This document shows, one piece after another, positions 56,772 to 64,000 of a stretch of 64,000 bases of DNA. The position numbers were made by a program, and so were the translations under genes. Positions within the stretch are counted from its first letter, which is position 1. Every line of letters starts with the position of its first letter. Source of the stretch: Pisaster brevispinus (taxonomy: Eukaryota; Echinodermata; Asteroidea; Forcipulatida; Asteriidae); assembly GCA_023634235.1 (NCBI GenBank), contig JAMKCF010000008.1:19373000-19436999 (forward strand). The letters are read 5' to 3'. The notes under the pieces were generated by a model. It had not been told where the DNA came from. It made no database searches and worked only from the letters and a program-made list of their open reading frames with translations.

Positions 56772-57095
56772 ACGCGACGCCGTAACTAGGGTACAATTTT
56801 AGGGGGGGGGGACACTTCTGGCAAAGTTTCCATTTGCCTTTTTCTTAAACAAGCCCCTATTCAGTGCCTTTAAACAACAGTACTTTACTATTTTTATAAG
56901 ATAATTTGGGGTGTGTGTAAAAACAAATACATTGTTAGTGTGTAAATGGAAAAATAATTTTTAAAAACATGGTAATTTATCACACTAAAGCGTACAAAAT
57001 TTACAATTTTACTTACGAAATTTCAAATCCAAAAAGTCAATTTCAAATGGGGGGGGGGGGGGCACGGACACCCCCTCCCCTAATTACGCCCCTGG
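56772..57095. mobile_element. hAT-like MITE with poly-G subterminal runs
   Basis: The ends CGACGCCGTAACTAGGG and CCCTAATTACGCCCCTG are inverted. Flanks GTATCAC and GTATCAT look like a target-site duplication of about 7-8 bp, as in hAT elements. Poly-G runs lie just inside each end region. Confidence 0.55.
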
Positions 57096-57099
57096 TATC

Positions 57100-58735
57100 A
57101 TGTTAATGAAAATACTTCGGCCAAAACACAGACGCACTTTACATACACAGGGCTTTGGGTGGGGTGTGGGGGCCAAATGGTGACATGCCGTTTTCCAAAA
57201 ACGTAGTCACCGTTTCAATGATTTTCGGAACGGATCAAGCATAGTGTGCTCTTTACGATTAAACTAATTATACGTAACAGCGCTCTATCATAGGAAATAA
57301 CAAGTAATTGTAAGCGGTAACCGTTGTCGCCGTCCCTCTAGGTGTGGTTTAGAGGTAATTAAGAAGTTACAGAAGTAATTGATTTACATGATGGATATCA
57401 AATGGGGCACACGTTTTAAGTTATCACGAACCAGCAAAACATTAACAAGTGTAACGACAGAGGGCTCACTTCATTTTTCAGAAGCCTGTAGTATGGAATC
57501 TGCCACACTCATTAGGTAAACCCACTGATCTCTATAATACTGACAGTATAATAAAAATCAGTGGGTAAACCCCATGTCAACCCAATCCTAATAAAATGCT
57601 TAAAATTAATACAAAACAAAATTTCAAACAAACATTTTAGAGTCTCTCAGCTTCTTGACATTCAACCAAAAATATTTGCTTACAACTTAACTTATTTTTT
57701 TCCTCAATTTGTGGGGGAATTTAGCAGTAGAATTGCCGAGCTATGGCCATCTGAAATGAAAACACACAAATAAACTAGCCATGCACTTGTGACTAAAACA
57801 GTAAAATTGCACTTCTCATGAATTGTAGTGATTACCAACGGACTCTTGCTTCTCACAACCAGAACCAGGTAAAACAACCAAACTTTATTTCAACTTTACC
57901 TCCTTTCTACTACAGTCTAACATTTCAATGAAAAGAAAGAGACACTTGGTTCTGGAGACCACGTTAAAGGGAATGTGTAAATTTATTTTCCAAAAATGCT
58001 TAATACTTTAGTACAATGGGTAAATTCAGAGTCTTAATCAAGATGAAGGACAGATCTGCTTGATTCAAGTACATGTTAAGAGTCATTGAGAAACTTTGGA
58101 ACTTTGAAAAGTTGCATGCCTAGTCACTTCAAAGGCATTATCTCTGCATGATTCATCATCATACAATTCATCCTGAAAGGACAGAACAGACTAAAGTTAG
58201 AAGGCAAAAATGTTTGCAAAAAAATGTACAGTTGCAACTTTTTATCTAGGAGTTCTAACAACATGGATGGCGATATTTTTCCAATGCTGGACAAACAGGG
58301 TTTTTTATCAAATAGAGAAAATGTGACCTACTCCTTCAAAATGAAGCAAAATTCTGCAAACACTACTGCAGTTACGACCTTACAAGTTGGAAGAGACTCG
58401 AGCTTCAGCTTATTTTAGGAATTATTTCAAAAACCAATTATCAAATCTCTTCATCTCAGTTCCTGAAGATTTCTAATTTGACTTATAGCAGGAACACGTT
58501 ACGTCTCGTCAAGGGCAAGATACAATCGGTGATCTCTTTTATAAAACATGTGTGCTTGATTTTCTTGCTGTGTTGAAACTTCTCAACTGGACCACATCCT
58601 CTGTTGGTTGTTGACTGATTTCATCCCTCCTATACATAACAAAGAATAGTTCCTTTGAGATTTATGAAAATGTTTACCAACTAGTACAATCTTAAACATG
58701 GTAATACATTAAAAAATCACAACACCTTAAAAATT
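57100..58735. other. Intergenic; part shared with 63755-63960
   Basis: 57620-57780 (GTCTCTCAGCTTCTTGACAT, ATATTTGCTTACAACTTAACT) resembles 63770-63835. Similarity is about 70 percent by eye over 50 bp and continues weakly. No gene assigned. Confidence 0.35.
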
Positions 58736-58739
58736 CTGC

Positions 58740-58922
58740 AATAGACCTGATGCACATGACGTCATTTGAGTAGGGTGCTTTTTCGTAAAGGTAAAAAAGA
58801 AAAGGTTGCTCATTATTCCATCCTACGTGTACAATAAGATGTGCGTTTCCATTGTTTCATAACTGTTTTACTTCTAAGATGGCAGCATGATGAGATGACG
58901 TCATTGCATGAGGTCTATTGGC
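58740..58922. mobile_element. MITE-like element, CAATAGACC...GACGTCAT family, copy 2
   Basis: CAATAGACCTGATGCACATG/ACGTCAT at the left and ATGACGTCATTGCATGAGGT/CTATTGG at the right form inverted ends of about 27 bp. Both ends carry TGACGTCA. Confidence 0.7.
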
Positions 58923-59169
58923 CAGGCATACGTATGTATGATTATGGTATACATTCACAAATAAAAACTTGTGTTCCCTGAATTTGTTTCAATACAATAT
59001 TAGTGAATATTTGTACCCCCTACCCTGCCGAATGCAACAAAATGCACCAGTTTGTAAAGGTTTGTGTTTAGCAGTCAACTTGAATCCAATACTTTGTTGC
59101 AGTGTGTTTAAATTACATGGTTACAAGGCGCAAATATGTACAGTAAAAGTCGCTGGAATTACACGGAGG

Positions 59170-59395
59170 ACACAGAGGCACTGGCCTCTGTTGCCCCTGG
59201 TCTTGGCCTTGGTGCCCCTTCAAAATGTTCCCATATAGACCTTAAGTGCCCTTTGCAAAAGGGCACTTAAGGTCTTCTTGTTGCACTTAAGGCAACAGAA
59301 GCCTGTTGCCCTTGGTCTTGGCATTGGTGCCCCTTCAAAAGTTTCCCAGACTTTAAGATTTTCCAATTTAAAGTGCCCTTTGCAAAATACGAAAT
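59170..59395 (+). repeat. Imperfect direct duplication plus hairpin downstream of DAD1
   Basis: GTTGCCCYTGGTCTTGGC..TTGGTGCCCCTTCAAAA and AAGTGCCCTTTGCAAAA occur twice in order, about 125 bp apart. Between them AAGACCTTAAGTGCCCTTTTGC-type arms (59240-59275) form a hairpin. Confidence 0.65.
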
Positions 59396-59535
59396 TCCAG
59401 GCCTGAAAATTCCAAGCAAACTTCCATGCATATTGTTCGTTGAGCAGGGTCACTGCCCAGTACCGAGGCTGGCATAAACCGATTCACTGACCACAATGCT
59501 GCAGAATCTGCTGTTGTATTTCGCCAACAGGGTTT

Positions 59536-59541
59536 TTTATT
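59536..59541 (-). promoter_or_regulatory. Candidate DAD1 polyadenylation signal
   Basis: TTTATT on the plus strand gives AATAAA on the minus strand, about 120 nt after the DAD1 stop. Assigned by position only. Confidence 0.35.
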
Positions 59542-59659
59542 TCAACTTTGATGCACCGTTAAGACGGTGGTTTATAGGAACTGTTCCCAACCAACATGAT
59601 GAGGTAGAGTTCGTGTGAAGAAAATAAATCTTTCGCTCACCCCAGTTTTAAGCAGAAGA

Positions 59660-59790
59660 TTATCCGATAAAATTCAAGACGACAAGATGCAAAATAATGC
59701 TACCGAAGATGAAATCTGCAAAAGCACGTTCTGGAGAGGTATTCTTGAAGTCCGTTCTGTTGGCTGGATTGACTTGTAGGCGCAGGCAAA
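59660..59790 (-). CDS. DAD1: DAD1 exon 2 (C-terminus)
   Basis: The acceptor (AATGAATAG) ends at 59791, and the exon reads TT TGC CTG..., completing the codon begun in exon 1. 43 residues follow, then TAA (59662-59660). SPERAFADF and [10 protein letters not shown] are family hallmarks. Confidence 0.96.
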
Positions 59791-62700
59791 CTATTCATTT
59801 AACACAAACAAAACAAATTTTCAAATTAGTGTTTCTTGTTCACATGATGTAAAGTCTACTGTTGTTTTTTCTCAGGGCCCAGTGGGAGGCCCAGGGGTCC
59901 TGTGGGAGACCACATTATGACAAAAGATAAGTAACACACAAACGAAAGATCAACAAATTTGTCACAGTGTTTTTCTTTTTGCTGATGAACTGTTCTTTGT
60001 GAAGAGAAGTGGTTGTAAATATTAAGTTGATTAACTAAAATTTAGGCCTACACTGTAGATAACATAGCATTATAAATTGACCTGTTGGATTTAAATGTTA
60101 TGTTTGACTCGATTAAATTTTTTTACACAATTGCACACTGAAAATGGATAAAAGACATACAAAACACTGTTTATGTTTTTTGGAACTTGTTTGAAGTCCT
60201 AAAGGTTATTAAAAAAATATACACATGTACAATAATAAAATCACAAATGAAATTTGCACTGAGAAAGAAAGTTACAATAATAACAATGAAATGACAAATT
60301 TAGTATTGAGGTAGGGCCTATTGTGCAAATACTGCAAAAATAGAAAACACATATATATGCACAATATGAAACTGAAAAATAGCATTAGAAATTCAACTAT
60401 CAAGTAGTATTGGAAACACTATATAGGAGAGTGAAGAATAAAGGGCCAATTAAAATATTACAAATGAGTTATTACAATTACAAATATAAGGCATATATGA
60501 AAGTAGAAGAGTGAAGAATAAAGGGCCAATTAAAATATTACAAATAAGTTATTACAATTACAAATATAAGGCAAATATGAAATAAAGATATCAGACATCA
60601 GTGCATCAGTCATCAGTCAGTGCTAGCCCAAGTTGGACTCAAGTAGTAGGTCTAAGTCATTGTCTGCTGTGTTTGTCAGCTGGAAAGTTGGTGGTAATTA
60701 ATATGATTTCTCTCCATAATTTCAATAAAAATTACACACAAAAGAGATACAAAATAGATATAGAGACGGCTAGACTGAGGAGGAAAATGTCAAATTTCCT
60801 ATAGCCTAAAGGTTCAGTCTGCCGATAAAAATATTTCTAAAAGATACAGACACGCAATATACACAGGGAAAAAAAAGGAATACAAATTATAAACAGTTGA
60901 ACAATTAAAAACTTTGAGTTGCATAGACTGAATCATAATGATAATAATAATCAGCAATGAACATTTATAAAGCACACAAATCCACAAAAGTGCTCATGGT
61001 GCTAAATACATGACAAATACAGCTTCTACTTGTTACTCGGCAGTCCCGGTCCATAAGTTAGCCTTGCTGTGGAGTTAATCAGTTAAGTGTCTTGCTCAAG
61101 GACAGGGAAACAAGTGCCGGGACCGAGATTTGAACCCACATTGTGTTGAATCATGGAGCAATAAACTAGTTTATTGCTCCATGGTTGAATCAGCCACCAC
61201 AACTTGAATTTGATTCACTAGTTTGCTTGGCCACAACATGCTAAAGGATTAATAAATTACAGTCGACTCTCGTTAATACGAGCTCGGAAGATACGAGACG
61301 CCGGTTAATACGAGGTATTTCACCGGTCCCGAACTGTCCCATGCGTGTTTCTATGTCTTAAAAAACGGAAGATACGAGCACGATCGTAACGAGAACACGG
61401 ATATTACGAGGTATTTTTGCGGCCCCGTGATGACAAAATGTATTGTTTTTCATACTTTTATAGCGAGATCGGAAAAAACATTGTTGCGTAAAATAAAAGC
61501 TTACCGTTCAGTCAGCCAAATTTCTGAAATTACATGATTTTGCCAAACTATTTTTCGGATCGGACCGGCTACACGGTTCCGTCCGATCCGAAAATCAAAA
61601 CATTACGCTGGTAACTTAGGCTTGAATTACTACTTCGCCTACACGTCTAGCGGCTACCAGCGAAAACAACGTTCAGCATAGGCGCTACGCAGTATCGAAT
61701 CTGTCACATCATGGTCACATGAACGGCAAGTTTGACATGACTTTGTTATGATTTTTATTTTCAGTTATACAAAATATTAAATTTCTATGATCATAGTCAA
61801 CAAAATTGCATTTATCATTGATATTTTTGTGTACATGATGCTCGTAAGAACTGTACTAGGAAGCCTACCGCTCCGTTCTAGCCTAGACACGTGTGTAGTG
61901 CATGCACTATGACGACGTGTGTATACAGTACATGTACATGTACGTGTAAATAGTGCGCTGCGTTTAAGACGAGGTTCGGATAATACGAGGAAAACGGGCC
62001 AGTCCGGCGGACCTCGTATTAACGAGAGTCGACTGTATATAAATATAACAAAAACATACAGGATACTGCTGAAAACATAGAAAACAATTGTATGCATATG
62101 TTGCATTCAAAAGATAAGTTTTTAGGTTTTTCTTTAACTTGTTTATATAAACCAACTGAACTACCAAAAGGGGGTCCTACTACTTGCCGTCAACTCACCG
62201 ACTTGCCGTCAACTCGCCGTCAACTCATTTTCGTGCCGTCAACTCATTAAATATACATCAAAAAATTATAAATGGGGCATGGAAGTGTTAAGTCTGTGCT
62301 AAACTACATATTTCTTATGGTTTTCGGTACAATTTCATTTACAAAAATGACTTTGTGTTGATAAATAAATAGTATAAACGCAGCAAATATAGCGCCCTCT
62401 GATGTCCATCCATAGCTTGATACTTGCATTTCACACCCATACCATGAATGGTACAGTCCAAGCTCCGTGAAAAGGAAAGATTGCGGCCAACGGCTAAGCG
62501 TTTATACTATTTATTTATCAACACAAAATCGTTTTTGTAAATGAAATTGTACCGAAAACCATAAGAAATATGTAGTTTAGCCCAGATTTAACACTTCCAT
62601 GCCCCATTTATAATTTTTTGATGTATATTTAATGAGTTGACGGCACGAAAATGAGTTGACGGCGAGTTGACGGCAAGTCGGCGAGTTGACGGCAAGTAGT

Positions 62701-63343
62701 AGGACCGCCAAAAGGCAATGATTTGACATGTGATTGCAAAGACCAAGCAATAAAAAATAAAAAGTGAACACCACACTCTCATAAAATCTCCTATTCTCGG
62801 GGAGCCATGGGACTCCTTGAGTTCTAGTCCCTTTCTTAAGACAACTGAACTAGCGTATCCTGGTCGAGCAGTGCACTGAATTCAAGTTGTGTGGTGGCCA
62901 AGTCCAATCACAATGTTGGTTCGAATCTCGGTCTCTACACTTACAATACTTACTTGTCACGCTTGTGGCCAAGGCACTCAACCAAATTGCTCCTCGGCGC
63001 ATTTATGTCCTAACTTATGGATCCTGCCGAGTAACGAAGTAGCAGTAGACGACAAGAAGCTATTCGTTCAACTACAAACAACACACACTAAATTATTTTT
63101 ACAAGACATGCACTGCAACACAAGATATTTACCTCCTAAAACGAACGAACCGACACACGAAATGAAACCAGACAGGAAAGAGTTGAAAGGAAAGGTACCG
63201 ACGAGAACACAGTAAACAAACTGCACAATTCCCGTCAGCATAATGTATGCCAAGTAGGCATCGATGATCTTCAGCTTCTGCGAGGTCTTGGAGGTGTATT
63301 CCTCGTAGAATTTACCGAGAACTGTGAATAATTCGATTGCCAT
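59660..63343 (-). CDS. DAD1: Oligosaccharyltransferase subunit DAD1/OST2, 2 coding exons, 113 aa
   Basis: DAD1 (defender against cell death 1) is a small ER-membrane subunit of the oligosaccharyltransferase that N-glycosylates nascent proteins; its loss triggers apoptosis in mammalian cells. Exon 1 (63343-63133) encodes 70 residues starting [18 protein letters not shown], with [13 protein letters not shown] and [20 protein letters not shown] as the first two membrane segments. Exon 2 (59790-59660) encodes [23 protein letters not shown] and [11 protein letters not shown] followed by TAA. The splice is phase 1 and completes a Val or Gly-Val junction matching human SFILAVCLR. The 113-aa length equals human DAD1. 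The 3342-bp intron contains several mobile elements. Confidence 0.96.
60428..60590 (+). repeat. Two-unit tandem duplication, 80-bp period (DAD1 intron)
   Basis: GTGAAGAATAAAGGGCCAAT starts at 60431 and again at 60511, and the units differ at only a few positions. Confidence 0.85.
60940..61250 (-). mobile_element. tRNA-derived SINE, reversed (DAD1 intron)
   Basis: Reversed tail (AATGATAATAATAATCAGCA, CATTTATAAAGCACACAAAT), body CAGTTAAGTGTCTTGCTCAA and B-box region GAGATTTGAACCCACA. An extra palindrome ATGGAGCAATAAACTAGTTT/ATTGCTCCAT at 61155-61186 interrupts it. Confidence 0.6.
61260..62035. mobile_element. Pogo/Tigger-like non-autonomous DNA transposon (DAD1 intron)
   Basis: Perfect inverted ends of 23 bp starting CAGTCGACTCTCGTTAATAC, flanked on both sides by TA. 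Subterminal words TTAATACGAG and GAAGATACGAG repeat at least six times at the left. A palindrome TTTCGGATCGGACCGG...CCGATCCGAAA lies at 61553-61592. No transposase frame remains. Confidence 0.75.
62173..62706. mobile_element. Foldback element with 209-bp arms (DAD1 intron)
   Basis: Arms 62173-62381 and 62498-62706 are inverted and differ at about 5 of 209 positions; the spacer is 116 bp. Each arm begins GGTCCTACTACTTGCCGTCA and contains four copies of CCGTCAACTC. No coding sequence. Confidence 0.9.
62855..63060 (+). mobile_element. tRNA-derived SINE (DAD1 intron)
   Basis: GTATCCTGGTCGAGCAGTGC, anticodon-arm-like TGAATTCAAGTTG, GTTGGTTCGAATCTCGGTC, body GGCCAAGGCACTCAACCAAA and GTAACGAAGTAGCAGTAGAC. 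Confidence 0.6.
63133..63343 (-). CDS. DAD1: DAD1 exon 1
   Basis: ATG at 63343; the donor GGAG|GTAAAT lies at 63133/63132. 70 codons plus one base. An in-frame Met also occurs 11 codons upstream, but the Met before AIELF matches the usual DAD1 N-terminal length. Confidence 0.95.
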
Positions 63344-64000
63344 TTTGAGGGTTTTTAACCTTGCCACAAGCAGCAAAAGTGTAAAGATTCCCCCTGTATA
63401 CGTGTGCAGCGTACAGAGACCGGATGTTCTGTTGGCATGATGGGAATGCTGTCAACTCAAAAAGTAACATAATTTAGTTTATTAATTTGTAACAAGATTA
63501 AGTAAATTGCACTTATATAAAAAATATATATTTAGTCTATAAAATAATATTTTTAATATGAAAAGTTTTACAATTATAATATATTAAACTATTTCGAATG
63601 ATTATAAACAAATTGTGAAGTAAGAGCCTGTTCGTTATCCGTCGTCTGCTTTTTATTTATTTAACAAATCGAGAGATGGCGCTGTTTACAAACGCTATGG
63701 GCGCACCACACTAAATAAACTCCTATAGGAACCAATGCTAAATGATAAATATTAAAAAATACTCAAAAAATCGTGTAAGTCTCTCAGCCTCTTGAAAACC
63801 AATCAGACATATTTTCGGACAACTAAACTTCAGAATTCTTTTCAATTTTTGGCAGGTCAGCCGTTTGGAATTTTTGCTAGCAACCCCAGAAAAAAACACC
63901 CCCGAAAATGAACTTTTTCCCAAACCGACTTGCTGCCAGTTTTCGTGAAGCACTTCTCCACTTGCCTAGTAAAGTAGGGCCAACTTAAACGCCTAAATTT
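63344..64000. other. DAD1 upstream region
   Basis: It should hold the DAD1 5'UTR and promoter. 63755-63960 resembles 57620-57780. An ATGGCGCTG at 63675 opens only a dozen codons. No further gene supported. Confidence 0.4.

Noticed and set aside
1..64000. CRISPR arrays, bacterial operons or phage genes
   Set aside because: The window is clearly eukaryotic: spliced genes, SINEs and MITEs. The tandem arrays lack the regular repeat-spacer pattern.

Overview
This window is eukaryotic, AT-rich, intron-rich and crowded with short repeats. Protein matches are to metazoan genes. The SINE heads, the MITE-like families ending in GGGCCCAATTTCATAAAGC and the plant-like GT47 gene suggest a marine invertebrate deuterostome, most likely an echinoderm such as a sea star. 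The organism is an inference; the gene calls are stronger.

Three protein-coding genes can be rebuilt with consistent splice phases. (1) ECI2, plus strand, 5673-18141, ten coding exons, 397 aa: an acyl-CoA-binding domain fused to an enoyl-CoA delta-isomerase, with a basic N-terminus and a C-terminal SKL. (2) A GT47/exostosin-family type II membrane glycosyltransferase resembling plant MUR3, plus strand, 47546-51864, two coding exons, 513 aa, with a 5' leader carrying a uORF. (3) DAD1, minus strand, 63343-59660, two coding exons, 113 aa, a subunit of the oligosaccharyltransferase. A short, convincing first coding exon (5459-5427, minus) starts a fourth, unidentified gene about 210 bp from the ECI2 start, so 5460-5672 looks like a bidirectional promoter. 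Genes 2 and 3 both belong to secretory-pathway glycosylation and are convergent, but nothing shows they are co-regulated.

Layout. 1-5.4 kb: intergenic or intronic, MITEs and a SINE fragment. 5.4-18.7 kb: ECI2, with introns full of SINEs, MITEs, a foldback element, two arrays of one ~112-bp satellite, and two relic copies of the end of exon 6. 18.7-47.4 kb: no confident gene; many repeats, two minisatellites, a LINE relic, a full-length tRNA-Leu-derived SINE, nested MITEs and some unexplained GC-rich coding-like patches. 47.4-53.3 kb: the GT47 gene. 53.3-59.5 kb: intergenic repeats. 59.5-63.4 kb: DAD1, whose single intron holds a pogo-like element and a near-perfect 209-bp-arm inverted repeat. 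63.4-64 kb: DAD1 upstream region.

No CRISPR array, prokaryotic operon or functional free-standing tRNA gene was seen. tRNA-like sequences here are SINE heads. All repeat classes were assigned by eye without a database, so family names are approximate.
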